NCBI GenBank assembly: GCA_963555705.1
Contig: OY743187.1
Span: 9,500,133-9,564,132 of the forward strand
DNA: 64,000 bases
Origin: Ligustrum vulgare
Lineage: Eukaryota; Streptophyta; Magnoliopsida; Lamiales; Oleaceae
Reading direction: 5' to 3'
The position numbers and the translations under genes were made by a program. Positions 32,157-44,103 of the stretch are shown in pieces. The notes below the pieces were generated by a model. It made no database searches, had not been told where the DNA came from, and was given only the letters and a program-made list of their open reading frames with translations. Position 1 is the first letter of the stretch. Each line of letters starts with the position of its first letter.

Positions 32157-35100
32157 CTAGCTGATTTCTATTGCCCATTTCAGTAGCCTTCCAGATGCGT
32201 CTGGTTTTTGCAACACTTGTCTCATGGGAAAGTTGGTGAGCACGCGTATTGAGTGTGCTTGAAAATAGGGACGAAGTTTGCGAGAGGCTGTGAGTAACGA
32301 GAGGGCGAGTTTCTCCATGTCTGGGTATCGTGTCTCCGCATCTAACATGGCTTTGCTCACATAGTACACTAGGAACTGATTCCCATCCTCTTCTTTGATC
32401 AACACTGAGCTGACAGCCTCTTTGGATACAGCCAAATACGAGTAGAGAGGCTCGCCGGCCTTTGGCTTTGATAGCAGTGGGGGCCGTCCCAAAGATGCTT
32501 TAAGGTCGGCGAAAGCCTGTTCACATTCCGGTGTCCACTGGAATCGCTTTCCCCCTTTGAAGACCTTAAAAAATGGCAAGCATTTGTCAGTAGATTTGGA
32601 GACGAATCAATTCAAGGCCACAATTCTCCCCGTTAAGCTTTGCACTTCTTTTGGACTTCGAGGCGATTGCATGTTCAACAAAGCGTTGATTTTGTCGGGA
32701 TTAGCCTCGATTCCTCTCTTATTCACCATGAATCCAAGAAACTTTCCAGACGCTACCCCAAATGCACACTTCGCTGGATTGAGCTTCATTCGATATTTCC
32801 TCAACACCTCGAAGGTCTCTGATAAATGGCGGATATGATCAGCGGCGACCATGCTTTTGACCAACATGTCATCGACATACACCTCCATGGTGTTTTCCAA
32901 TTGTTCTGAAAACATGCGATTCACCAGCCTTTGTGATGTGTTCCAGACCCGAGACAATCGGAGTCATAGCAGGCTTGACAGAAAATTAAATATTCAAGCC
33001 AAAATAAAAGTGCAGTCCAGTAAACTATGTCGGAATTGGATGGATAATATGTGTTTTTCAAGTAGAAATGGGTCACTAAGCAAAACTCATGGGCTAAAGC
33101 CCTTGAGCCCATTGATTTTAGGGCCAAATTCCATCGTTTGGGGCTTCAAATTGGCAAATCAATGATGCGGACGGAAATTTACTATATTTCCATAATTATA
33201 GGATTTTTAATTATTTTGTTTCCATTTTGGTTTTTAGGTTATTTTCCTAATTTAGTATTCTAGTTTAATTAGAATTCTATTTTGAGTAAATTAGCGATTA
33301 GGGTTTTATTTTGCTTATTTATACGTCTTTTTGATTCATTGTAAATTAAGACTTTGATGATTAAATAAAACAGAGATTGAATGTTTTTCAATTATTTAAT
33401 GTGTGGATTCACATTACAAACCCAAACTTATCAAGATTGATTATCTTGTGGCGTTAATCCCGAATTTATCAAATATTCGCGAGAATATTTGTGGCGTTCA
33501 AATCAGAGACTTATCAAGGAGATTGGGCAAATCCTTGTGGTGATTCGAAAGTCGTGGTTCTTTATTCCGCATCGTCGAGTCATCGCGTCGTGAATATCGG
33601 GTCATGATTCATCCGTCCAACCACAACCTGAGTTCGGAACTTTCCGGCGTTTCTTCCGCGCTTCGAACCTCATCACTTTGATAGGTAGCTCCCGCATTTT
33701 TCAAGCCGAATGGCATTGCTTTGTAGCAATAGAGTCCTCTATCTGTTATAAACGAAGTATGCTCCTCGTCCGATTCACACATGGGGATTTGATTGTACCC
33801 GGAGTAGGCATCCATGAAGCTCAGCAGTTCATGCCCTGCTGTTGAGTCAACCAACTGATCAATCCGGGGTAGTGGAAAACTGTCTTTTGGACATGCCTGG
33901 TTCAAGTTTGAAAAATCAATACATACCCTCAATTTCCCATTGTGTTTTGGTACCAACACAGGATTTGATACCCACTTCGGATAGCGGGATTCTCTGATGA
34001 AGCCGTTTTTCAACAGCTTCGTGACCTCGTCTTTCAAGGCCTCATATTTGTCTGAACTCATGGGTCTTCTCTTCTGCCTATGCCTGGGGCTTCGAGGGTC
34101 AATCTGGAGTCTGTGGCAGGCCTCTTTAGGATCAATCCCAACCATGTCGACATGCTTCCACGCGAATACATCGAGATTTTTAAGTAAGAAATTCTTCAAT
34201 TGATCTTTGTATTCAATTGGTGAATCCAACCCAATCTGCAATTCCTTGATTGGGTCATGTGGGTCTACGCTGAAGCATTCTAGCCTTTCTGCCGAGGTGG
34301 AGCAATTGTCTCCTACAATTCTTGGGTCCAGATCTTCCAAGTCTTCTTCTAGTGTCATCGTGATGTCCTTATTTTCAAAGAGCTCTCCACCCAATCTTTC
34401 AGGGTCTGGAGCAGCCTCGGCCATGGCTACATCGCTAATCATGTTCAAGCTTCGATCTTGAAACTTTCGGATTGCGTTCGTGTAACAGGCCCGCGACTCA
34501 GTTTGGCTTCCCCTTACAATTGCAACGCCATGTTCCGTGGGGAATTTCATGCAAATATATTTCGTATGCGTTGCAGCCCCCAAGTCAATGAGACCTGGTC
34601 TCCCAATCGAGCCATGATAGGAGGATATTTTGTCCACAACCAAAAATTTCATGGGGATTCTGGAAATAGTTGGTGCTTGCCCCACCTCAGTTATTAGGGT
34701 TATGGACCCTCTGGGGGTTATGCTGTCTCCCGTGAATCCATATATTGGATCCGGGACCGGAATAAGGGGAGTGCTGATCCCCATTTTATCAAACGTTACC
34801 CCGTAAATCACATTTACCGAGGCACCATCATCAACCATCATCCGTGATAACCCATTCCGAGCCACCACTACCTTGATAACCAATGCGTCGTTGTGGGGGA
34901 AATGTACTCCAATGGCATTGTCTTGGGTGAATGTGATTGGCTCTGTCCGAGGCATCCCTAAAGGATGTGAATGGATATGGTAATTCACGTTGGCGAGTTG
35001 TTTGGCCTCTCTGATGTACCTCTTTTGGGAGTTGTTTGTGCTCCCACCTGGGTGGGGGCCTCCCAGTATTGTGTCGATTTCACGAATGGGGAGGTCGGCC

Positions 35101-35777
35101 ACAGGAACAGGTGGTTCCCGTATATCTTTAGCATGCGCTGAGGCGGTATCCTGGCCCTTATTCCTGTCTCTTTGAAGATTGTCAATTCTTTCCTTAGTTG
35201 AGTTCTTCCACGGAGCTCTCCTATCAGCTCGGTTGAACTTCTGACCACCAGTTTTTTGAGTTTTCCCTGTGTCGGGAGGATAGTCACCTCGATTTCTCCC
35301 CTGCGCCTTTTGGTCAGCTAACATGTGGATTTCCCTGCAATCCTCCGTTGCGTGACCGTAATATCTGTGATAGGCGCAGTAAGCCCCAATCATGGGCTGC
35401 TTTCCACTTCGGCCACTTTCCACTCTCCCTTGAGCCGTGGGAGGATTTTGAGAAGGGGTGTTAGAGTGCAAGTGAGGGATAGCTTCCGTGATTTCTGCGG
35501 CAAAGCTAGATCCTGTCCCCGGAAATGGGCGAGGCGCGCCACCTCGGTTACCGCCGACCCTATCCTTGTTTCCTCCTTTCTTGAGGTCCGCTTCATTGGA
35601 ATATCCAAGGTTATATCTCCCTTGGGGATGATTATCTCTAGCCCTAGCCATTTCCTCCGATACAATCTCTTCCTTCATCAGGTCTACCAGGGTATTGTAA
35701 TCCCTTGGTTTCCTGCTCCGGACATCCCTCCAGAACATGCTGGTCATATCTAGCCCTCCTTTTAAAGCGGAAAACAT
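32157..35777 (-). pseudogene. Tat-element gag C-terminus, protease, reverse transcriptase and first RNase H, split by a solo LTR
   Basis: From 35777 on the minus strand: late gag with one zinc knuckle (YCAYHRYYGHATEDC), then protease with MMVDDGASVNVIY (DDGA in place of DSGA, as usual in Tat), then RT with KWVSNPVLVPKHNGKLRVCI, SFMDAYSGYNQI and MPFGLKNAGATYQ. The RT is cut here by the solo LTR 32934-33675 and resumes RLVNRMFSEQLENTMEVYVD with the YVDDM active site. A TGA near 32608 (CGA to TGA, ALN*FVSKS) precedes the RNase H (FQWTPECEQAFADLK, LVYYVSKAMLDAETRY). Apart from the insertion the defects are single-base changes, so the element was probably intact fairly recently. Confidence 0.93.
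32934..33675. mobile_element. Solo LTR, 742 bp, TSD CTTTG, inside the Tat reverse transcriptase
   Basis: It starts TGATGTGTTCC and ends CCTCATCA (terminal TGATG/CATCA). It is bounded by CTTTG at 32929-32933 and at 33676-33680. Removing it with one CTTTG restores the RT reading across GATYQ|RLVNRMF. TTATTTATACG and AAATAAAAC suggest plus orientation. No other copy is in the window, so the family is not assigned. Confidence 0.93.
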
Positions 35778-36939
35778 CTCCGCTTCTGTGATATTTTAGC
35801 AGATATGCATCTCTTCAGTAAACCTAGCTAGGTAACTTTTCAGAGACTTGTCCCTTCCTTGCCTCAGATCCTGAAGGCGTTGGAGCGGGAGTTGGCCAGG
35901 CCTGGAGGAAACAAAGCCATTTTTAAAAGTCGTCTTCATATCTCTCCAACTGTGAATGCTGCCAGGAGGAAGTTTTTTATACCATCGTATGGCACTTCCC
36001 TCAAGGGTTAAAGCAAAGGCTTTACATTTCAATGCCGGAGTGGCTCCAGCTATTTCCAATGCTGGTGCGGTAATTTAACAGGTGATCATCAGGATCACCT
36101 CGGTCAGAGTATTTTGCTATTTCTGTCATCTCAAAGTCATGAGGTACGGGGCACCTACGGAGGTCCTCTGTGAAGGGACTTACTTCCTCTTCGTCATCCA
36201 ACTCGTAAGAGGGCAGTTCACTATTTTCATCGTGACCGAAATACATTGGACCATGGTATTGGTCGTGGAGCAGCGGAGCATACTCTTGCCTTTGTGGTGG
36301 CAAAACATGGCCATGGTTTAGCCTTCCGTGTGTTGGTAACTCGTTGCGAGATCTCTTCCGAACTGCTTCGGCTCTTCTTTCCTACGTATTCCTAGGCTCA
36401 TGTGCTGATGCCAACCTTTCTGCTCCCGTACCATGTTGGTCCCTATACATTTGACCATGCGACAAGGCTACTTCAGCACATCGCTCCCGCCTATTTCTAG
36501 GCTCTACGGCATTGTGCCGACCTGGGTCCGTTTGCCCCCGTCGTTGGCCCCTGAATAACCCTCCTATTCAGCTGAAGACACTGCCGGATTTTGTGGGAGA
36601 AGCCTCCCTGTGTCTAGGTGTGAGTGGGTTTTGTTCTTCATGTGCTTCATGCTCCGGGCCTAGCTCGTAGGAGGGCTCGAATTCTACCTCGGCATATGCC
36701 TGTGGATCTTGATAATAATATGAGGCAGTGGCCGCCTCGGATGGTGAATAATGTAGCTGTGGGTATTGCTGAGGCATCACAGGTTCGTTCATAACATACC
36801 CTCTGGCCATAAATGCATTCATTGCACCGGTCTGTTCTATCTGCTGCTTCTGCATCTCCAGCATTTGAGCCGCCATGCGTGTCATGTCACGCATCATGTG
36901 GCGATTTCGGTGCCGGCGAGGCGGGTTAGGTTGTGCCAC
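35778..36939 (-). pseudogene. Tat-element gag, N-terminal part
   Basis: On the minus strand from MAQPNPPRRHRNRHMMRDMT a Gln/Met-rich and then Tyr/Glu-rich leader is followed by DPDDHLLNYRT, and after a one-base shift near 36060 by ALKCKAFALTLEGSAIRWYK, KLPPGSIHSWRDMKTTF and LRQGRDKSLKSYLARFTEE. This is the retrotransposon gag core (PF03732-like) with the W-F pattern and YxxRF end. In-frame stops at about 36568, 36383 and 35797 each differ by one base from a sense codon. Gag forms the virus-like particle. This copy cannot do so without repair. Confidence 0.88.
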
Positions 36940-37557
36940 TTCCTCATTGGCGTTTTCATGGAGTCCTTAAGGAACCTCGCCCTCGCTGTGTTGGCCACTT
37001 CTTCCCCTACGGGGGTTAACATCACCATCACTTTCGTTCATGTTTAGGGAAATTCCTTAATCCTATCTTGTCTTTCAAAGATGAGTGGACTTTTGTTTCA
37101 AAAATCCCCGCCTTTTTCAAGGTTACTAAACTTATATCTCAAAGTTATACGTCTTTTCCAAGGTGAATAAACTTATGTTTCAAAGCTTTTACCCTTTTTT
37201 TTAGGTCACTGAACTTATGTTTCAAGGTTATCACACTTATATTTTAAAGTTTTTCAAGGTTAACGGATTTGTCTTTCAAAGCTCTTACCTTTTTCAAGGC
37301 CAACCAGCTTATCTTTCAAAGCTCTTACCCTTTTCAAGGCCAACCAGCTTATCTTTCGAAGCTCTTACCTTTTTCAAGGCCAACCAACTTATCTTTCAAA
37401 GCTCTTACCTTTTTCAAGACCAACCAGCTTATCTTTCGAAGCTCTTACCTTTTTCAAGGCCAACCAGCTTATCTTTCAAAGCTCTTACCTTTTTCAAGGC
37501 CAACCTTTCTATGTGTAGCTTTTTACCATGTGTTTTCGTGGTTAGCAGTATGGCTAC
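36940..37557 (-). other. Leader of the Tat element with a repeat array
   Basis: The region between primer-binding site and gag. The first 120 bases upstream of gag hold no domain, and the rest is the 40-bp tandem array and diverged copies of it (37070-37260). Confidence 0.7.
37272..37505. repeat. Six tandem copies of an exact 40-bp unit
   Basis: TCTTTC(A/G)AAGCTCTTACC followed by TTTTTCAAGGCCAACCAGC recurs at 37272, 37312, 37352, 37392, 37432 and 37472. The period is exactly 40 bp with almost no drift. Weaker relatives extend left to about 37070. Confidence 0.96.
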
Positions 37558-37575
37558 CCACAGACAGCGCCAAAA
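37558..37575 (-). other. Probable primer-binding site of the Tat element
   Basis: Just inside the 5' LTR the minus strand reads TTTTGGCGCTGTCTGTGG. Many plant Tat elements have TTGGCGCCGTCTGTGG here. The C-to-T difference fits decay. Confidence 0.7.
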
Positions 37576-38257
37576 TGTTGACCACAAAATCCGGCTGGAC
37601 CTTGGACCAACACGTCTCAACTCCTCCCTCTTGAACACGGGGATCTCCTGCACACTAGGACAAACAATCAGCTTGCAAAGGGGCCGAGGTGGCTCCCGTT
37701 TGCACTTCGATGCCTAAGTCAGTACTCATTTTAGGCGAATATATCTATTGGGTGCTGGAAATATAAGTGTGTAAAAGAGAGAAAAGGGAGTGAGAGAAGT
37801 ATATTGTTAAGAGTGAGAAATTGCTAACCCCTTACTTGGAGACAATCGTGCTTTATTTATAGAGGAACTTGTTATCTCAGATCACGACACGTGACGTACT
37901 TTACACTTGTCATCACTCTAGCTTATGGAGGTGACAACCTTACTTTTCAACCGTAATCATTGCTACATTTCGTAGGGGATGGGCGCCTGTCATGTCTTGG
38001 TAAAGGCAGTGTCCCATCACTGACTCCATCTCTCTTCTGGTCAACGCCGTAAAGCGCCCCGACTGAGTATAAAGCACATCGGTTAGGCGTTAACCAGGTC
38101 GGCTAAAGAGGTTTGCTTGACGTACCACCTCGACATTCTTCCCAGATGATACTTTTAGGCCTTTATCAATGGGTCAAGGTCCATTGGGCCTCTATTGGGC
38201 CCTTGTTGGTGGATTACTGTACCATTCTTTGGGCCCGGATTCAACACTAGTCCCTCA
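37576..38257 (-). repeat. 5' LTR of the Tat element (right copy)
   Basis: It starts TGTTGACCACAAAATCCGG and ends ACTAGTCCCTCA. It is a close copy of 24421-25101. On the minus strand a TATA box (CTATAAATAAAG, about 37850-37861) would drive gag-pol. Confidence 0.94.
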
Positions 38258-38548
38258 AGGTAGGGACGTTTTGCACCAATTACCCTAAAAAAAAGACTTG
38301 AAGTCAATAATTGTGGGCGATAGACAACCGGAAATGTTTTAATGTTTATCCATAATGCAAAAGTTGTGGGCGTCAAATTTAGCAAGTGTTTGGTAAATAA
38401 TTTATAAATTGACTTTTTAATCACACCATTTTTAAACCACTTTTAACCACACGAATTTTCTCTTTCAATTGTTAACCGTATATTTTATTTCAAAATCATA
38501 ATAAATTAGTTTATTTCTTTCTCATCACTTCTACTTTTATATATGTAT

Positions 38549-40633
38549 ACTAGTATCATACCCGTACGTTGCACGAAAGAATAATATGAATTATTTTACT
38601 TTAAATATCATTTCAAAATAGAAACAAATTTGAACACACAATTTGCTTTGATTAATGATTAAAACCTTCAACAAATGCTAAAAGTAGAAATGAATTAGAA
38701 TTCTCAGACTCTTTAAATCCTATGCACTTGTTTGAGACACATTCCTTCAAAATAATGTGATTTGTAATAGTAAATTTTGGATAATGATGGTTAAAAAATA
38801 AGGAATTTTTTTAGATTTATGTATGAATTATTTTATTGATACAATGTGTGGTTGAAAAAAAGTTTTGAAAAAATGAGGTTTAAAATAATGGGTATCAAAC
38901 ATGAGCTAAATTGTTTGTACATTTTGTGATTGTCTACACCTGTATGATGCATGAAATTTTTTGTAGACAAAATATATTTTAAACAATTGCTCAAATTTAA
39001 ATTAAATAATGCAATTTTTGCATAAAATAAATAAAAAACTTTGTCCAATTTTTTTAACTACAATGAATAGAAACAATAACCCTCAAATACTATAATTTAC
39101 ATAAAATAATTCAACAACTTAAATATATGATGTCCTATATTTAAATGAATGTAACAAATTAAACAATATTGACAATGCATGAAAGTGAAAATCAAGCTAA
39201 ATATTTGTCATGCAAAAAAGTAAAATTCAACCCAAGAGACCATTTGCATATTTTTTTTTTAAATGTGATGCAGTTAATTGAATATAATTAAATGCATATA
39301 TTTAATTATATGTCAATAAAATTAAACAAAAAATTATTAATGAAAATCTAAATGAAACATATATAATGATCCTATTGTCTATGCCTCTATTTGATGTTGT
39401 TTAAAAATATTTTATTTGAAATGAATAATGATTTTTAGGAAATTGCGTGGATAAAATGTAGTGAATCTTTTTTGAGTCTATGTACAATAATATTTTATTG
39501 GTAAATGTGTTATTAAGAAAGAAAAACATGTGTTAAAAATTTAAAAGATGCCAAACATGGGTTGATGCTCTTCTTTTTATATATTGTTTTTCATTATATT
39601 CTTAAAAAAAAAAAAATGTAAGATAGACTTTTTTTTGGGTATATTTTAAGTTTTTAAGCATTAATTATTAATTTCAAGTGTTTTCCGAAAAAAATAATCA
39701 TTCATTTTAATAAATATTGTTACATGAATTTATTTTTATTTCTTCATATTGATAATTTCTTTATTCATATTATTACATTATTATTTTAATATTTTAATAA
39801 AAATTAATTAATGATCATTTGTTTAATAAAAATCATATGCACTATTTGTTAAAATATGTAATATATATTCTGCATATTGTAACTATTTAAGTTTATAATA
39901 AAAAAATAGACAATGAACATAATTAGTAAATAAATAAAAATAATTTCAAAATGATGAATAAATTGATCGAAATCTTAAGACGTAAAAATTAACACAACTT
40001 AATTGAATTTAATTCGAAAAATCGTATATTTATTATTTGTTTTAATTTGATAAGAAAAAGAACTCGAACTAAAATTAATCATCTATTGATAGTATCATAG
40101 GACTTAACGATATAATTTATAATGCATGGAATATTGAAAAAAAGTAAAAAAATATAAAATAAAAATTTAATCTTTGACCTTTGAGACAATTTTACGAATA
40201 ATATATTTACTGTTTAATTTCTCTCACGTGTTAGCTTGAATTAAACTTTCCGTTGAGATTTTTCGATTTGACATCGATATTACATATTTTTCGATTTCAA
40301 AATAATAATGCAATAATTATAAAAAAATAATAATTATTACAAAAAAACAGTTTAAAAATTAAAAAAAGCATATTGATGTCATTAATATCATAGCGCGAAT
40401 GTCAATACTAATACTATTAATGGCACATGTACCATAATATTTGCTAAAATATTTAATACAATTTTTTTATTTTTGCAAAAGTTTCCAAATATAGAAAGTT
40501 ATTTTGGCGGGGAACTATGTGCGAATTTTGGTCACGTCGTCTATTCTACTTTAAACTTTAATACATACATACATACATACATATAATCAAAATAATCAAA
40601 ATTATGTGCATCGCACACAACCGATATACTAGT
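38549..40633. mobile_element. Helitron-like or inverted-repeat element, about 2.1 kb
   Basis: The right end is a small hairpin (TGTGC ATC GCACA, 40605-40617) followed by CAACCGATATACTAGT, ending in CTAGT. This resembles a Helitron 3' end. The left end, read on the other strand, has a similar hairpin (CGTGC AAC GTACG) followed by GGGTATGATACTAGT. So the ends form an imperfect inverted repeat beginning ACTAGTAT. The interior is AT-rich with no Rep/helicase. A (CATA)n run lies near 40563. The class is uncertain. Confidence 0.45.
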
Positions 40634-42578
40634 TTCAATCTAAAAAAGGTACAAAATATTGAATTAAATAATCTCAATACCGAACTCAATTTACCCTAAA
40701 TATTATTCAAGCAAGTGTTTGGTAAAAAGATCATTGCATTTGTGTGCAGTTAAGAGGAATATATGTTTTATTGTAACTGTATTTTAGAAGTTAGTTTAGC
40801 TTACTTTGTTTAAACTGTAATTTATAAATATTCAATAATTACTATCAATAAAAGAGCATGCAATATATCTCTCATATATGCATCTCTATCCGGAATATCA
40901 TTTTTTTTTAATAACCAAGTAAAAATATAACACTTTAAGTGGCTCGGCTTGACCTATACTAGCTATGAACGTAAACATGAAGAGGCCTTAATGAGGGGGA
41001 CCAACCGTGACCTCCCACAGGCAATAGGAAGCCATACCTAGCCACTGAAATAAAAGAGACTCATCCAAGTTGGACCATTTTCAACAGTTCTTTTCAACTT
41101 TTTCATCTAATTCATTTTTAATTACACATTCCTATGTGACTCGATATTTTTCACACTTACAATCACGTTTCAACCACACTTTATCATCAAAACCCAAAAC
41201 TCCTTACACCAAACATGCACTGATAACTTGTCAATACTTCTTCGAGACATGATTGTTTTAATTTCCTGTTCGTTTTGAATAAGGGTTATAACCATTAATA
41301 TTGAAGAAAAAAGGCATTTTACAACTTGTTTAAAGTGAAATTTTGTGACCATTGCAAAAAGAAGTCAAGACAGCGAGTTTTAAATATTGCAAAAGCAATA
41401 AGTGCAACTTTAAATTACGGGCGTTGCAAAAAGGTAAAGGGAATTTACATTTTACATCTTTAGCAAAGTCCATTGTTTGTTGTCGTATTTATCTATTTTA
41501 CAAAAATATTGAAAATCGCATGTTGTAAAAGACAACTTTTCTTGTAGTGTTTCCACGATCCCTCATAGTTATTTGTTAATTATAATTGAAATTTCTACTT
41601 TATGCACATTCATTGAACACATACATACATACATACATGAAATTATTTATAGCAATATACCTCACTCCTAGGCTCATGTCTGATGTCCATATTAAAGAGA
41701 AAATGGCTTTAGTGATTTTTTTTTTTTTTTTTTTTTTGAAAAATGTGTAATTGAAAAGTAAAGAAAATTTTGGATGTAAGAATGTTTTATTACGTTATTG
41801 TGTGATTGAAAATGAGTATGAGGAAAAAAAAAAGAGTTATAAAAAATAGAATGAAATTGGACACAACATTTGATTTCAAAAAATAGGGTAACCAGTCAGA
41901 AAAAGCTTGACATTGCTTAAATTAATTAATGATTTGCTTCCAATTAGTAAAATTTATAAATTATTTGTACATGATCAAACTTTATTTTTAATCTTACAAT
42001 CAGTGTATTCACAAGTAGTATTTATTTATTTATATCTCATTTATATCTATTTATGGTCACGTTTTGGTGACTTGTATTTTCTGATTTATAAACTACACAA
42101 TATCTCAAATTACTTTTTAATCACACACATTTCTTTTTTTTAATTTTTTACCACTATTTTTTACTTTAAAATTATAAATAAATTAATTTATAAATCTGAC
42201 AGTATTATTAATCGAAGGCTTTCATTAATTGAATCAATTTGAAAGTGAAGTTTTATATTTTGTTTCATTGACTGCAACATCTCTGCATGTGAGCCTATTA
42301 AAAAAATATCATTAGCCGTGACGCGTGGTAATATTTCTGAAATGATAACTGGAATCTTAGGTGAACACAGTAGCCAACAGTAATGAAGTAGCAGACAGCA
42401 GACTGTACGAAAATAAATAACAATAAATGCAGTTATATTAATTAAACAAACGTTGCCTTCACATACAGCTGTCCTTTGCTTAAACTGAATATATATAGTG
42501 CTTGGATTTCCATTGAATTATATGATTATATCTTCTTCTTCTTCTTCTATAATCTTATCTTATCTTAATACAATAAAA
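40634..42578. other. AT-rich spacer and upstream region of the first MTP exon
   Basis: Contains MITE-like fragments (for example 42050-42180), T and A runs, CATA microsatellites (41613-41637) and no gene. TATATATAG near 42488, about 90 bp before the ATG at 42579, is a plausible TATA box. A CTT run follows at about 42533. Confidence 0.5.
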
Positions 42579-42753
42579 ATGGATAGTGAGAAAGATTTGA
42601 AGAAACCCTTGAACGGTTATGGAAGGAACGATGTTTTGAGTCGAATGAAATGTGATTTCATACAAAGGCTACCAGACAAAGTGAAAGGTGGAGTGGATCC
42701 TGAGGATCTTGTCGATAATGTTGATCTCTCTACTGCAAGAGGCCTCCTTCAAG
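42579..42753 (+). CDS. Orphan or alternative first coding exon of a manganese-type metal tolerance protein
   Basis: The ATG opens MDSEKDLKKPLNGYGRNDVL, SRMKCDFIQRLPDKVKGGVD and PEDLVDNVDLSTARGLLQ, then splits a Gly codon at a GTATTATT donor. It parallels exon 1 of the downstream gene ([19 protein letters not shown] versus RMKCDFIQRLPDKVKGGVD) and ends in the same phase (one base of GGT). No second exon was found before 49413, so it is either the surviving first exon of a truncated tandem paralogue, or an alternative first exon that splices about 7.7 kb to 50438. The frame shows no disabling change, and an upstream TATA-like site exists. If spliced to the shared exons it would give a 396-residue protein. 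Confidence 0.7.
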
Positions 42754-42848
42754 GTATTATTATATATATTCTATACATACATCTCTTAATTCACCTTTTT
42801 TTTATCTCGCATTACTTCTTATTTGATCTAGTTTTTTATGAAAATTAA

Positions 42849-44103
42849 GAGCTTGTTTGTTAAAGTTGAAAATTTTATCACAAATTTTCAAACTCAATTT
42901 CAACCCTCATTTCTTAGTCAAGTCCACCATTTTTGACTTTTCAAATATTTTTAAACCACACATCTATCAAAAAATTAAGAGAAATTTATTCAATTGAGAT
43001 TTCGAAAGACATTTAAAGATTTTTTTCAATGAACTTTTTTTAATGGATTTCATTAAATTTTATTGACTTTTATGAATTTATATAGACTTTTAAAGACTTT
43101 CGTGGACATTTATTTAAAAGACTTTCATGTAATTTCAAAGACTTTTATAAATTGATTTAAAAGACTTTCAAATACTTTTAAAAATCTTTACAGATTTTTA
43201 TTTTTTAATTGAAAAACTTAAACGCTAATAGATTAATTTTCGTATGATGTGAATATGAATCGTTAATAATAATTATATGTAAAGTGAATTACAAAAAAAA
43301 AAAAAAAAATACAGCGTGAGAAATATAAATAGTTTTAAGACACAGAAACATTTGTGATTAAAAAAATGGGGGAAAAATAAAATCGCATTTGATATTGACA
43401 TAAAAATTGTATTATGTTCATAAAAAAATTTCTAGAAAAAATTCTAGAATCACTCTACTTATTATTATTTATTTTGATACAATTTATTTATTATTTTTCT
43501 ATAAGATCTTATGGAATTTTAGTTAGATTTATTTTCATAAAAAAACGATGAAAAAAAAGAGAGTCCAAATATAAAGAAAAAATATTTAAAATAAAAAAAT
43601 ACAAAAAGTTGAAGAGAAGAGAAATAATGATTTGTTTAGTCAAATGTTTAAGGTTTCTAAAAATAATATGAAAGAAGAAAAATATAGAATAAATAAAATT
43701 ACAATTTAAAAGATTTTTTTTTTATAAAAGTCTTTCAAAATCTTGGAGGTTAATGAAAGACAAATAAAGAGATTTTGTGGTTGTACTTTATGTTTAGAAG
43801 TTAGTACATAGAGGATTTCGTAGGAGTCTTTAAAAGTTATTAATAATTTGAATAACACGAGACTTTTAAAGACTTTTAAAAGTCTTTATACAATACAACA
43901 TTATTTTTATGGACTTTTAGAAAGTCTTTTAAAATCTATATTAAATACATTAAAATTTTTATGGAGATTCTAAAGTCTAAATTGAATACATCTAAACTTT
44001 TCAAATCCTTTAAAATCTTTAAAAGTCATTCAAAATCTATATTGAATAATCTCCCATAAAAAAACTACAAAAATCAAATTTTTTCACATTACCAAACAGG
44101 CTC
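42849..44103. mobile_element. PIF/Harbinger-like element, 1255 bp, TSD TAA
   Basis: The ends GAGCTTGTTTGTTAA and, reverse-complemented, GAGCCTGTTTGGTAA are flanked by TAA at 42846-42848 and 44104-44106. The interior holds many diverged repeats of AAAGACTTTTAAAGAC/GTCTTTAAAAG in both directions and no transposase. It sits just downstream of the orphan MTP exon. Confidence 0.85.

Larger units (their letters stand above)
24421..38257 (-). mobile_element. Ty3/gypsy element of the Tat lineage (Retand-like), about 13.8 kb, with nested insertions
   Basis: LTRs of 681-682 bp (24421-25101 and 37576-38257) enclose a minus-strand gag-pol (36939 to about 30365) and a plus-strand antisense ORF (26045-29224). 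After the right (5') LTR the minus strand reads TTTTGGCGCTGTCTGTGGG, close to the TTGGCGCCGTCTGTGG seen after LTRs of many Tat elements. Two features are Tat hallmarks: a second RNase H between the usual RNase H and integrase, and a further ORF between pol and 3' LTR. An antisense ORF in that place is described for Retand-type elements. Nested in it are a solo LTR (32934-33675) and a hAT-like element (26352-26899). The LTRs differ by roughly 4 percent by eye, mostly transitions. No clean TSD was found. Confidence 0.92.

Noticed and set aside
34207..35753. Plus-strand frames of 79-142 codons in the Tat pol region
   Set aside because: They are antisense shadows of protease and gag, with no domain and no conserved pattern.
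37217..37717. Open frames of 121 and 166 codons with repeated ALTFFKANQLIFQSSYL-type sequence
   Set aside because: They come from translating the 40-bp tandem array in the retrotransposon leader; 40 is not a multiple of 3, so every frame repeats. No sign of a real protein.
24421..38257. Possible giant host gene with antisense regulation
   Set aside because: LTRs at both ends, primer-binding site and gag-pol order show a retrotransposon.
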